In this document: positions 25,765 through 34,369 of the stretch, in pieces | Layout of the letters: each line of letters starts with the position of its first letter | How positions within the stretch are numbered: the first letter of the stretch is position 1 | Source of the DNA: S5-A14a sp050908895 | GTDB taxonomy: Bacteria > Bacillota > Clostridia > Peptostreptococcales > Anaerovoracaceae | Length of the DNA stretch: 64,000 nt | Assembly: GCA_050908895.1 (NCBI GenBank) | Contig: CP171222.1 | Location: 682,001-746,000, forward strand | Reading direction: 5' to 3' | Translations under genes and position numbers: made by a program | Notes under the pieces: generated by a model | The model's database searches: none | Told to the model about the DNA's origin: nothing | What the model saw: the letters and a program-made list of their open reading frames with translations, nothing else

Positions 25765-26624
25765 AAATAATCAAAAATTGTCTTATGGACCAATATACAT
25801 CATTTAAGGTAGGAGGACCGGCTGATAGGCTGGTTATTGTTGATACAGTAGAAGAGCTTGCTGAGATTTTACATGAAATATCAGAAAGAAATCAGAAGTA
25901 TTTAGTTATTGGAAATGGTAGTAATACTTTGTTTACAGATAATGGATTTCAAGGAACTGTAATTAAACTCGGAGAGGGATTTGCAAAAATGATAGTTCAA
26001 GGCTGCCAAATTACCGCAGGGGCAGCAACCTTAGTTTCCAGCCTGGCGAGGTTTGCTTTAGAAAAATCCTTAGGAGGATTTGAACCTCTAAGTGGTATTC
26101 CGGGCAGTATAGGTGGTGCTGTGTTTATGAATGCAGGTGCTTATGGTGGAGAAATTAAACAGGTTGTTTCTAAAGTATATGCTATGCAACCTGATGGCTC
26201 ATCGGCAGGGTGGGTAGAAGGTGAAGACCTGCAACTAGGATATAGAACAAGCAGGTTTAAGAAAACAAAAGAGATAGTCTTACAAGTTGTAATCGATTTG
26301 TATAAAAATGATCTTAATGAAATTAAGATGAAAATGAACGACTATACGGAAAGACGAAATAGCAAGCAACCTCTTGATATGCCAAGCTGTGGAAGTTTCT
26401 TTAAGCGACCGGAGGGGCATTTTGCCGGTGTGCTTATACAGAATTCAGGTTTAGCAGGATTTTCTATTGGGGGAGCTCAGGTGTCAGAAAAACACTGTGG
26501 TTTTTTAGTTAATAAAGGGAATGCAACAGCAACCGATGTTATTGCACTTAAAAATCATGTTCAGAAAACTGTTAAAGATAAATTCGGTATAGAGTTAGAA
26601 CCGGAGGTTAGGATTATAGAATAA
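25761..26624 (+). CDS. murB: UDP-N-acetylenolpyruvoylglucosamine reductase
   Basis: A 287-residue FAD enzyme that reduces UDP-GlcNAc-enolpyruvate to UDP-MurNAc with NADPH, a cytoplasmic step of peptidoglycan synthesis. FAD-binding motifs are FKVGGPADRL, LVIGNGSNTLF and SGIPGSIGGAVFMNAGAYG. The catalytic segment PSCGSFFKRP and the C-terminal Glu region (ELEPEVRII) identify the type II, Gram-positive form. It overlaps the preceding gene by 4 bp and so is translationally coupled. Confidence 0.96.
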   Translation: MKIIKNCLMDQYTSFKVGGPADRLVIVDTVEELAEILHEISERNQKYLVIGNGSNTLFTDNGFQGTVIKLGEGFAKMIVQGCQITAGAATLVSSLARFALEKSLGGFEPLSGIPGSIGGAVFMNAGAYGGEIKQVVSKVYAMQPDGSSAGWVEGEDLQLGYRTSRFKKTKEIVLQVVIDLYKNDLNEIKMKMNDYTERRNSKQPLDMPSCGSFFKRPEGHFAGVLIQNSGLAGFSIGGAQVSEKHCGFLVNKGNATATDVIALKNHVQKTVKDKFGIELEPEVRIIE

Positions 26625-26644
26625 TTTTAGAAGGGTTTAGAATA

Positions 26645-27394
26645 TTGAATATATTTAAACACAATGGTAAAAAATACAGAATGATATGGGACTATCATAC
26701 TCATACGGTCTTTTCTCATGGAAAAGGTACTATAGAAGATAATGTTAAAGTGGCGATTGAAAAGGGTCTTGATAAGTTAGCTATATCTGATCACGGACCG
26801 GAACATTTAACATATGGAGTGAAAAGAAAAAACTTCTCTGTAATGCGTGAAGAAATTGATAGACTGAATCAAAAATATCCTGAAATATCTATATTTCTAA
26901 GCGTTGAAGCAAATATTGTCAACTATGGTAACAACATAGATGTGATGGAAGAAGAGAAGAAATTTTTCGATTTTATTCACGCGGGATATCATTTCGGTAT
27001 ATTAAGAGGATATATGATCGGGAACTGGCTTTGGGCCCACAGAATAGGAAAGATTCTGGAGAAAAAACTAATTAGGAAAAATACAGAAATGATGGTATCG
27101 GCCATTGAAAAAAACAAGATAAAGATTTTGACTCATCCTGGAGATAAAGCACCCATATATTTAGACAAGGTGGTAAAGGCGTGCGAAAGGACGGGGACTC
27201 TGATGGAAATTAATCCTTGGCATGGTCATCTTACTGTGGACGAACTGGTATTTTGTAAAGACTATGATGTTAATTTTTGTATAAGTAGTGATGCTCATGA
27301 TCCAAGGCATGTGGGTGGATTTAAAACCGGACTTTTGATGGCTTTTGATGCAGGTATTGATATTGACAGGATAGTAAATGTTGAGGAGGTATAA
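26645..27394 (+). CDS. PHP-domain metal-dependent phosphoesterase
   Basis: A 249-residue PHP protein with the metal-ligand motifs in order: DYHTHTVFSHGKG near the N-terminus, ISDHGPEH, SVEANIVN, HAGYH, LTHPGD, EINPW and SSDAHDPRHVG. It resembles YcdX/YtvI-type phosphatases of unknown substrate. TTG 26645 is the likely start, with AGAAGGG upstream; the next ATG (26681) has no ribosome site and would begin within the first motif. It lies 20 bp after murB and 2 bp before rapZ. In related clostridia a PHP gene often sits here. Confidence 0.85.
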   Translation: MNIFKHNGKKYRMIWDYHTHTVFSHGKGTIEDNVKVAIEKGLDKLAISDHGPEHLTYGVKRKNFSVMREEIDRLNQKYPEISIFLSVEANIVNYGNNIDVMEEEKKFFDFIHAGYHFGILRGYMIGNWLWAHRIGKILEKKLIRKNTEMMVSAIEKNKIKILTHPGDKAPIYLDKVVKACERTGTLMEINPWHGHLTVDELVFCKDYDVNFCISSDAHDPRHVGGFKTGLLMAFDAGIDIDRIVNVEEV

Positions 27395-27396
27395 AG

Positions 27397-28275
27397 ATGG
27401 AAACCATTGAAAACTCTGAAAAAATGTCAGTTTTTTTAGTGACGGGACTTTCCGGCGCGGGCAAGACCGTTGTGGCGGACTGGTTTGAGGATAAAGGATA
27501 TTACTGTGTAGATAACATGCCTCCATCTTTAATTAAAAATTTTATTGACCTCTCAATGAGATCCAGTACAGTAAATCGCGTTGCTATAGTAGTGGATGCC
27601 AGAGGGGGAGAGTTTTTTGAGGATTTACTATCGGTTGTGGAAATCCTTAAAAAGGATAGCAAAATTAAATTAAAAATATTATTTATGGAAGCAAGTGATA
27701 AGGCTCTCATGCGGAGATTTAATGAGACCAGAAGAAATCACCCTCTGTATATGGGAGCGGCAGATGCAAAAGTTATTGAAAAAGAAAGAGAACTTCTTTC
27801 CGGTATAAGAAAAGAAGCAGATTTTGTGCTTGACACCACCGGCATGAAAGTAGCTAATTTAAAACAGGTACTGGATAATGCTTTTCAAAATGATATACCG
27901 AAAATCCCTTTTACTGTTAATGTTCAATCTTTTGGGTACAAAAGAGGTTTGCCTGAGGCGGCCGATGTAATCTTTGATGTAAGATTTATTCCCAATCCAT
28001 ATTATGTTCCCACTTTGAAGAAATTGACCGGAAAAAATAAAAGAGTAAGAGATTACGTAATGAGGCAAGATATTGCTTTGTCATTTAGAGAAAAGTTCAT
28101 GGTGGGAATAGAAACTTTAATTCCATATTATCAAAAAGAGGGGAAAAATCACTTGAATATTGCTTTTGGCTGTACTGGTGGACAGCACAGATCCGTAGCA
28201 ATGGCCGAATATATAGCAGATAAATTAAAGAAAGATGGATATCAAGTTACTTTAGAACATCGCGATATTAGATAG
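27397..28275 (+). CDS. rapZ: RNase adapter / nucleotide-binding protein RapZ (YvcJ)
   Basis: A 292-residue P-loop protein with Walker A GLSGAGKT (17-24), a Walker-B-like VVDARGGEFF and the C-terminal signatures SFGYKRGLP, DVRFIPNPYY, IAFGCTGGQHRSV. In Proteobacteria RapZ directs sRNA decay; the Gram-positive YvcJ binds and hydrolyses nucleotides and its role is less clear. GAGGAGGT precedes ATG 27397. In most Firmicutes it is followed by yvcK and whiA; here yvcK is missing and kce lies between it and whiA. Confidence 0.93.
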   Translation: METIENSEKMSVFLVTGLSGAGKTVVADWFEDKGYYCVDNMPPSLIKNFIDLSMRSSTVNRVAIVVDARGGEFFEDLLSVVEILKKDSKIKLKILFMEASDKALMRRFNETRRNHPLYMGAADAKVIEKERELLSGIRKEADFVLDTTGMKVANLKQVLDNAFQNDIPKIPFTVNVQSFGYKRGLPEAADVIFDVRFIPNPYYVPTLKKLTGKNKRVRDYVMRQDIALSFREKFMVGIETLIPYYQKEGKNHLNIAFGCTGGQHRSVAMAEYIADKLKKDGYQVTLEHRDIR

Positions 28276-28301
28276 GCTTTGAGCATAGATTTAACAAGCC
28301 C

Positions 28302-28330
28302 TTGAATAAAAGTTGTTTAAATGATACAAT
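28302..28330 (+). promoter_or_regulatory. Promoter of kce
   Basis: TTGAAT, 17-bp spacer, TACAAT with an extended TG two bases earlier. Downstream the leader holds a small hairpin (CCTAG-GTGA-CTAGG, 28352-28365) and then an A-run and a T-run before AAGGAG. Confidence 0.7.
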
Positions 28331-28400
28331 AATGACTATCTTGAGTGAACACCTAGGTGACTAGGTTAAAAAAGAAATATTTTTTTTTTAAGGAGAAGAA

Positions 28401-29231
28401 ATGGAAAAACTTATTATCAGTGCTTGCATTTGCGGTGCAGAAGTAACCAAAGAACAGAATCCTGCAGTTCCTTACACTGTAGAAGAAATTGTTAGAGAGG
28501 CTAAATCAGCTTATGATGCTGGTGCAGCATTAATTCACCTTCACGTTAGAGAAGATGATGGAACTCCAACACAGAGCAAGGAAAGATTCCAGGAATGTGT
28601 AGATGCAATTCGCAAGGAATGCCCGGATGCAATCATTCAGCCCTCCACAGGCGGAGCAGTTGGTATGACTGACATGGAAAGATTACAGTCAACAGAAATC
28701 CAGCCTACGCCGGAAATGGCTACACTAGATTGCGGAACATGCAACTTTGGTGGAGATGAAGTATTCACAAACACTAATACAACTATTGAAAACTTTGCTA
28801 GAATCCTTAAAGAAAGAGGAATCAAGCCTGAGTTAGAAGTTTTTGATAAAGGTATGATTGACCTAGCTCTTAAGGTAGCAGATAGAAAAGGCCTTCTTGT
28901 GCATCCTCTACACTGGGATTTTGTTTTAGGTGTACAGATGGATGCTACAGTTAGAGACCTTGTATACATGGCAACATCTATTCCTGCAGGTTCAACATGG
29001 ACTGCAACAGGTCTTGGGAAAAATGCATGGCACATTGCAGCTGCAACGATTTCTATGGGTGGTCACGTTAGAGTTGGTTTTGAAGATAACCTATACATGG
29101 AAAAAGGTGTTTTAGCTAAGAGCAACGGAGAAATGGTAGAGAAGGTTGTAAAGCTTGCTAAACTTCTGGGAAGAGAAGTTGCCACTCCGGATGAAGCAAG
29201 AGAAATTTTAGGTCTGGCACCAAGAAAGTAA
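28401..29231 (+). CDS. kce: 3-keto-5-aminohexanoate cleavage enzyme (BKACE family)
   Basis: A 276-residue zinc TIM-barrel enzyme. In lysine fermentation Kce condenses 3-keto-5-aminohexanoate with acetyl-CoA to give acetoacetate and 3-aminobutyryl-CoA. Residues matching the described active site are E14 (GAEVTK), H46 and H48 in LIHLHVREDDG, and R224, E228 and D229 in HVRVGFEDN. The motifs STGGAVGM and TLDCGTCNFGGDE are typical. Other BKACE members cleave other beta-keto acids, so substrate is probable, not proven. No kamA, kamDE, kdd or kal gene lies in the window; the gene has its own promoter and terminator. Confidence 0.85.
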   Translation: MEKLIISACICGAEVTKEQNPAVPYTVEEIVREAKSAYDAGAALIHLHVREDDGTPTQSKERFQECVDAIRKECPDAIIQPSTGGAVGMTDMERLQSTEIQPTPEMATLDCGTCNFGGDEVFTNTNTTIENFARILKERGIKPELEVFDKGMIDLALKVADRKGLLVHPLHWDFVLGVQMDATVRDLVYMATSIPAGSTWTATGLGKNAWHIAAATISMGGHVRVGFEDNLYMEKGVLAKSNGEMVEKVVKLAKLLGREVATPDEAREILGLAPRK

Positions 29232-29291
29232 GAAGGTGTCTTTCTTACATTTGCGGTGTTAGATACAATAAAAATTAACATAGTGGGATTT

Positions 29292-29321
29292 AAAAAGGGG
29301 GGACGAAATGTCCCCTTTTTT
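29292..29321 (+). terminator. Intrinsic terminator after kce
   Basis: A-rich arm, GGGGAC-GAAAT-GTCCCC, then TTTTTT. Confidence 0.8.
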
Positions 29322-29374
29322 ATACAATACATATTTATTTGTGCGTATGAAGATTAAAGAGGAGATAATATATC

Positions 29375-30316
29375 ATGTCCTTTGGTCAAGAAACTAAAAA
29401 TGAATTAGCTAGAATTTTAGTAGAAAAAAATTGCTGCAAACTTGCTGAAATTGCCAGCTTTATTAGAATGGTGGGAAGTATAGGGCTTGCAGGGGGTGGA
29501 AAATTCAATATCATACTAAAAACAGAAAATGCAGCTGTTGCACGACATTTTAAGGTGCTCTTAAAAGAATATTTTAAAGTGGAAGCAGATCTCGAGTACG
29601 AAGAAGGTGGGAATTTGACTAAAGGATTAGTATATATTCTGAAGATAACACCTGATATGGGCAGCGAGGCTATTTTGCGTGAAACAGGGATTCTTATGTT
29701 GCGACAGGGAAACAACTATATTTCGGATGGTATATACCAAGGACTGATTCGCACAAAATGTTGCAGAAAGAGTTATTTGCGTGGGAGTTTTCTTGGAGCG
29801 GGAACTATCAGTAATCCGGAAAAAAGCTATCAAATGGAGTGGCGATGCGGCAGTGAGCGAATGGCTAAGGATCTACTCAAGCTAATTGGAAGTTTTGAGG
29901 CCTTGGAAGCAAAAACAACGAAACGAAAAAATCAATGGATAGTTTATGTTAAGACTGCGGGTTACATTAGAGATTTGCTAACCATTATGGGGGCATATGG
30001 AAAGGTATTGGAACTAGAGAATGTGATTATAACAAAAGAGCTTAGAAGTGAGGCTGTGCGTATGACTAACTGTGATACGGCTAATATGGATAGAGTAATT
30101 AGTGCTTCTGAAAGACAAATTGAAGATATCCGGAAAATAATTATGAATAAGGGTGAAGACTTTCTACCTGAGAAATTAAGAGAGGTTGCGCTGCTGAGGC
30201 TTGATAACCCCGAAGCCAGTCTGAGCCAATTAGCAGAGATGCTAAGTCCGCCTATGAAAAAGTCGGGTGTCAATAATAGGCTAAAGAAAATAAGTGAAAT
30301 TGCTGATTCATTGTAA
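29375..30316 (+). CDS. whiA: DNA-binding protein WhiA
   Basis: A 313-residue WhiA: an N-terminal degenerate LAGLIDADG-type domain (KNELARIL, CCRKSYLRGSFLGAGTISNPEKSYQ) and a C-terminal helix-turn-helix (NPEASLSQLAEMLSPPMKKSGVN). In Gram-positive bacteria it influences division and chromosome segregation. AGAGGAG lies upstream of ATG 29375. It is normally in an operon with rapZ and yvcK; here kce separates it from rapZ. Confidence 0.94.
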   Translation: MSFGQETKNELARILVEKNCCKLAEIASFIRMVGSIGLAGGGKFNIILKTENAAVARHFKVLLKEYFKVEADLEYEEGGNLTKGLVYILKITPDMGSEAILRETGILMLRQGNNYISDGIYQGLIRTKCCRKSYLRGSFLGAGTISNPEKSYQMEWRCGSERMAKDLLKLIGSFEALEAKTTKRKNQWIVYVKTAGYIRDLLTIMGAYGKVLELENVIITKELRSEAVRMTNCDTANMDRVISASERQIEDIRKIIMNKGEDFLPEKLREVALLRLDNPEASLSQLAEMLSPPMKKSGVNNRLKKISEIADSL

Positions 30317-30335
30317 GTGAAAATTTAAAGCAAAT

Positions 30336-30367
30336 AAAACACTCAGATGTTTATATCTGAGTGTTTT
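30336..30367. terminator. Bidirectional terminator between whiA and the PAS activator
   Basis: Perfect 13-bp stem AAAACACTCAGAT/ATCTGAGTGTTTT with a 6-base loop and T-runs on both strands. It overlaps the last codons of the minus-strand gene. Confidence 0.8.
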
Positions 30368-31757
30368 GATACATTTCACTATCAAATACAATATTATGTT
30401 TTGCCATTTTTTCGTAGAGACTTGTTCTACTAATACCTAAATTTTTAGCACTTTGACTTCTGTTCCCATTTGTCGTTATGAGCATATTTAAGATAATCTT
30501 TCGCTCAATTTTATAAATTTGTTCTTGTAGACTTAGTTTATCTAGATCTTCGTTATATCTTGACATGTGTCCAGGGAGATGTCGAGAGTGAATCAGGCCG
30601 TCTCCACAAACAAAATTTCCTGCTCCTTCGATAATGTTCTCAAGTTCTCTGATATTACCGGGCCAGCTGTAGTTCATCAAGTACTCCATAGCTTTTTTTG
30701 TTATACCGTTTATAGGAGTACGTGTGGGCATATTAGATTTTTTTATGAAATGATCGACAAGCAATGGAATATCATCTGGACGCTCCCTGAGAGGAGGGAT
30801 TGTTAATTGAACAACGTTAAGTCTATAATATAGATCTTCTCGGAATTGTTCTTTTTCAATCATTTCGGATAAATTCTTATTCGTAGCTGCGATAATACGT
30901 ACGTCTATTTTGTCAAGTTCTGATGATCCAATTCTTCTCAGTTCTTTTTCTTGTATTACTCTAAGCATTTTAGCTTGCATCGGGAGAGACATTTCGCTAA
31001 CTTCATCTAAGAAGAGCGTTCCTCCATTGGCAACATGCATAAGTCCTAGTTTACCGTTTTTATTTGCACCGGTAAAGGAGCCCCCCACATAACCAAAAAG
31101 TTCAGATTCTAGAAGTTCATGGGGGATTGCGGCACAGTTTAACGAGACAAATGGACTATCTCGCCTAGGACTTTCCATGTGAATCGTATGAGCATATAGT
31201 TCTTTTCCCGTACCGCTTTCACCGTATATTAGGATGTTAGACCTTCCTTTTCCTATAGCTTGAATTAATTCTTTAGAACGTTTTATTTGATGGCTTTTAC
31301 CTACAATATCATCAATGCTATATTTTGCTTTATTACTACTGTTAAATTTATCTTTATAGTAATTCAGCTCTTCTGTAATTTTAGCTACTTTTTTGTATAA
31401 CGAAACCAATTCTTGGGTGTCTGCGAAGACAACTCTTCCATATGCACCAACAAGCCTATTCCCGTCCATAATAGGGATTCTGTTAGCAACCATCTTACGA
31501 CCATTAATATCTTGCATCGATTCCATTTCAGGAATTCCTGTCTTTGCCACTATATGCATTCTTGTATTGCTTATTATTTTTGTTACATGGGTACCTATAG
31601 CGTCTTCTCTTTTAGTACCAAGAAAATTAGCATATGAACATGATAAATCAACTATGTTGCCAGTCGTATCAACTATTATAAGCCGTTCACCGGAATCGTT
31701 CAGGAGAATATGGGATAATAGTTGTATGCTTTTTTTATCATCAATTGTCAAGTTCAT
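30351..31757 (-). CDS. Sigma-54-dependent activator with PAS sensor domain
   Basis: A 468-residue regulator: a PAS-like sensor (about residues 10-115), a short coiled linker, an AAA+ domain with Walker A GESGTGKE (near 180), sigma-54 loop GSFTGA at 226-231 (Ser for Ala, a tolerated variant), Walker B GGTLFLDE, arginine-finger region FREDLYYRLNVV, and a C-terminal Fis helix-turn-helix (RSQSAKNLGISRTSLYEKMAKH). GGAGGG precedes the ATG at 31757. It lies just downstream of, and on the same strand as, a three-gene operon with a sigma-54 promoter, so it most likely senses that pathway's substrate or redox state and activates it. Confidence 0.9.
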   Translation of the reverse strand: MNLTIDDKKSIQLLSHILLNDSGERLIIVDTTGNIVDLSCSYANFLGTKREDAIGTHVTKIISNTRMHIVAKTGIPEMESMQDINGRKMVANRIPIMDGNRLVGAYGRVVFADTQELVSLYKKVAKITEELNYYKDKFNSSNKAKYSIDDIVGKSHQIKRSKELIQAIGKGRSNILIYGESGTGKELYAHTIHMESPRRDSPFVSLNCAAIPHELLESELFGYVGGSFTGANKNGKLGLMHVANGGTLFLDEVSEMSLPMQAKMLRVIQEKELRRIGSSELDKIDVRIIAATNKNLSEMIEKEQFREDLYYRLNVVQLTIPPLRERPDDIPLLVDHFIKKSNMPTRTPINGITKKAMEYLMNYSWPGNIRELENIIEGAGNFVCGDGLIHSRHLPGHMSRYNEDLDKLSLQEQIYKIERKIILNMLITTNGNRSQSAKNLGISRTSLYEKMAKHNIVFDSEMYQNTQI

Positions 31758-31790
31758 AGTTGCCCTCCGATAAATATACCTTAAAATCTA

Positions 31791-31826
31791 TAAGCCCTGA
31801 ACACATTATAACATGCTCAAGGCTTA
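31791..31826 (-). promoter_or_regulatory. Promoter -10 of the PAS activator inside an inverted repeat
   Basis: On the minus strand, TGTTATAAT (-10 at 31805-31810, extended TG) lies at the centre of an inverted repeat whose arms are TAAGCC-C-TGA-A-CA and TG-C-TCA-A-GGCTTA. A dimeric protein binding here would block the promoter; self-repression is one possibility. Confidence 0.45.
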
Positions 31827-31938
31827 CAAACGAGATTTTATTTTCATTATTGAAAAGGAATATTGGGTATAGAAATGTAAACCGGCATCCTTATAAAAAT
31901 TATTTGCTTGTTTATTCCCGTTAATATACTAGATGAAC

Positions 31939-32883
31939 CTATTTGGAATTATCATTGTAAAGAGTCTTAGATAATTTTGTGAACATTTTATCTCGATATT
32001 TAATCAATTCGTCATCTTTACCTTCTGAATAGTCATAGAATCCGCTTTCTTTTTTAACTCCGTAGTTGCCATTTTGATAGGCATCTTTTAGTAATCCAAA
32101 TGGTTTATCTTCATTGCAGAGATCAGCAAAAAGGTATGATGAGATATTATAGAATATGTCAAGTCCACCCAAATCTGCTACTTGAAAAGGTCCTAAGCAG
32201 GCATATCGTATACCTAAACCATATTTCATTACATCATCAACGGCTGATGCAGATGCTATCTCCTGTTCAACTATGTTAAGACATTCCCTCATGATTGCAA
32301 ATTGTATTCTGTTTAAAACAAATCCGGGTGCATCATTCACAATAACCGGTTTTTTGTTTACTTTCAAAGCTAGTTCTTCAATTACTTTTGCATTTTCTGG
32401 ATTTGTTTTTTCACCACAAATAATTTCAATGAGAGGTATTATATGCGGTGGATTAATCCAATGCATCCCTGCAAATCTTTGTGGATTTTCAACTACTTCA
32501 GCTATTTTGCTTATGCTAAGTCCTGATGTGTTTGAGCAAAGGATTACATCCTCATCTACAATTCTAGACACTTTTGTCCAAAAGTCATGTTTTACATCCA
32601 GTTTTTCCAAAATAGCTTCAATCACGAAATCTGCATCCGAAAATTCATTTATATCCTTTGTGTAATGAATTCGCTTTAGCAAAGCCTCAGATTCTTCTTG
32701 AGTGAGAATCTTTTCTTGAACTTCTGTATATTGGTTTAGGGCAATAAGACTTTTTGCTTTTTCTAAGGCTGTATCATAGATGTCATAAAGAGTAACTTCA
32801 AAGCCGTATTTGGCAAAGGTTTCTCCCATAGAAGCTCCCATTGTGCCCGCACCTGCGATTACAATTTTGTTGATATCTCTCAT
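31939..32883 (-). CDS. 3-hydroxyacyl-CoA dehydrogenase family protein
   Basis: A 314-residue NAD-dependent enzyme: N-terminal Rossmann fold (IVIAGAGTMGASMGETFAK), the SNTSGLSIS catalytic-region motif, the family HxxNPP motif (MHWINPPHIIPLIEII), and a C-terminal dimerisation domain. It is about 30 residues longer than typical Hbd (~282) because of a C-terminal extension, and the NPPHIIP motif also recalls the lambda-crystallin/carnitine dehydrogenase branch. It probably oxidises a 3-hydroxyacyl-CoA or a 3-hydroxy acid. Third gene of the sigma-54 operon; AAAGGA precedes its ATG. Confidence 0.82.
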   Translation of the reverse strand: MRDINKIVIAGAGTMGASMGETFAKYGFEVTLYDIYDTALEKAKSLIALNQYTEVQEKILTQEESEALLKRIHYTKDINEFSDADFVIEAILEKLDVKHDFWTKVSRIVDEDVILCSNTSGLSISKIAEVVENPQRFAGMHWINPPHIIPLIEIICGEKTNPENAKVIEELALKVNKKPVIVNDAPGFVLNRIQFAIMRECLNIVEQEIASASAVDDVMKYGLGIRYACLGPFQVADLGGLDIFYNISSYLFADLCNEDKPFGLLKDAYQNGNYGVKKESGFYDYSEGKDDELIKYRDKMFTKLSKTLYNDNSK

Positions 32884-32909
32884 TTCTTAATCCTTTCTAT
32901 TTGAAAAGC

Positions 32910-34310
32910 CTAAACTATACCAATCGAGCCTAAGATAATTATCGCAATTACGGCAATAATAGGAATTACAACGGTGCACATACCGATGTTTTTATAACAC
33001 TCCTTATGTGTCATGCCTGTAATTCCCAATAAGGTAATAACTGCTCCGTTATGAGGAAGTGTATCGAGTCCACCACATGCGATTGCAGCAACCCTGTGTA
33101 AAACCTCAGGACTTATTCCGGATTCTTGAGCCTTTGCCATGAAAGTTGCGGAAAAAGTCTCTAGGGCGATAGAAAGTCCACCTGAAGCGGATCCGGTAAT
33201 ACCAGCTAGAGTAGAAGTTGAAATTGCTTCACCAATTAAGGGGTTTGAAGATATCTCCTGCATCAAGCCAGCGACAATGGCAAATCCACCTAATCCCTTG
33301 ATAACATTACCGTATCCTACTTCAGAAGCTGTATTCATGACTGCAAGAAATGAACCTTGCACACCATCTTTGATAGTATGCATTATTCCTTTTGGAAATC
33401 TTGAGTAGTTTAAGGTAATGGAAAGAAGAACTCCTAAAATTAATGCGTAAAGAAGACTCCAGTTACCTAAGACGGCATTGATATTAGTGTTAAAATCACT
33501 TTCTAAATAAGAACTGTCTATGTTTGGGAATACTAGTTTTGAAAAAATTAAATTACCAACTATTACAACAATTATAGGCAAGATTGCAGATATAAAATTA
33601 GGTAAGTTAGTTGAATCGCATTGTGCGATATGGTCATTCTCGTGGATACCATATCCTTCACCTGCAGCTCTTGCCTTTTTCAGTCTTGAATTAATCCAGA
33701 ATACACCTCCGAATAGCATAATAGCGGTGGCAATTATGCCTAAAATAGGAGCTGCAAAAGCATCGGTTCCAAAGAACTTCATTGGAATAGCATTTTGAAT
33801 CTGTGGACTACCTGGAACAGCGGTCATAGTAAAAGTAAATGCACCAAGAGCAATACATGGTGGCAGTAATCTCTTTGGTATACCGGCAGCTTTAAACAAT
33901 GCTGCTCCAATAGGATAAATTGCGAAAGCAGCTACGAAAAGAGAAACACCACCGTAGGTTATGATTGCGCATGATAGAACAACTGCCCAAATTTCTTTTC
34001 CTTTACCCAGTCTACAAGAAATGAAATTAGCAATAGATTGAGCTGAACCAGTATCATCCATTACTTTTCCAAAGAGCGCACCGAGTAAAAACATAGGGAA
34101 GTAAGACTTTACATAGTTAGCTAAACTCACCATAAACCGTTCAGTGTAGGTTGCAAGTAAGTGAGACGGCTCGCCTGCAAATCCTGCAAATATAACAGCA
34201 ACAAGAGCAAGTAGTGGAGCCAACAAAATAACAGACCAGCCTTTATAGGCTAGATACATCAGCAAAGCTAATGAGATGATTATACCAATAATACCTATAG
34301 CACTTGACAT
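32910..34310 (-). CDS. GntP family permease (gluconate or hydroxybutyrate type)
   Basis: A 466-residue membrane protein with about 12 helices. Family motifs include FPMFLLGALFGKVMDDTGSA, MTAVPGSPQIQNAIP and GGLDTLPHNGAVITLL. GntP members import gluconate, idonate or D-3-hydroxybutyrate by proton symport. Its position between a bdhA-like SDR and a 3-hydroxyacyl-CoA dehydrogenase favours a 3-hydroxybutyrate-type substrate. AGGAGG lies just before the ATG at 34310. Second gene of the operon. Confidence 0.88.
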   Translation of the reverse strand: MSSAIGIIGIIISLALLMYLAYKGWSVILLAPLLALVAVIFAGFAGEPSHLLATYTERFMVSLANYVKSYFPMFLLGALFGKVMDDTGSAQSIANFISCRLGKGKEIWAVVLSCAIITYGGVSLFVAAFAIYPIGAALFKAAGIPKRLLPPCIALGAFTFTMTAVPGSPQIQNAIPMKFFGTDAFAAPILGIIATAIMLFGGVFWINSRLKKARAAGEGYGIHENDHIAQCDSTNLPNFISAILPIIVVIVGNLIFSKLVFPNIDSSYLESDFNTNINAVLGNWSLLYALILGVLLSITLNYSRFPKGIMHTIKDGVQGSFLAVMNTASEVGYGNVIKGLGGFAIVAGLMQEISSNPLIGEAISTSTLAGITGSASGGLSIALETFSATFMAKAQESGISPEVLHRVAAIACGGLDTLPHNGAVITLLGITGMTHKECYKNIGMCTVVIPIIAVIAIIILGSIGIV

Positions 34311-34369
34311 ATTTTCCTCCTAAATTTAAAAATTGTTTATAAAGCAAATTCATATTTAACTAAATTACA

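Noticed and set aside
28637..29035. 132-codon minus-strand frame inside kce
   Set aside because: Antisense shadow of a conserved enzyme; no start signals.
31393..31773. 126-codon plus-strand frame inside the PAS activator
   Set aside because: Antisense shadow over a real gene with clear domain motifs; no ribosome site.
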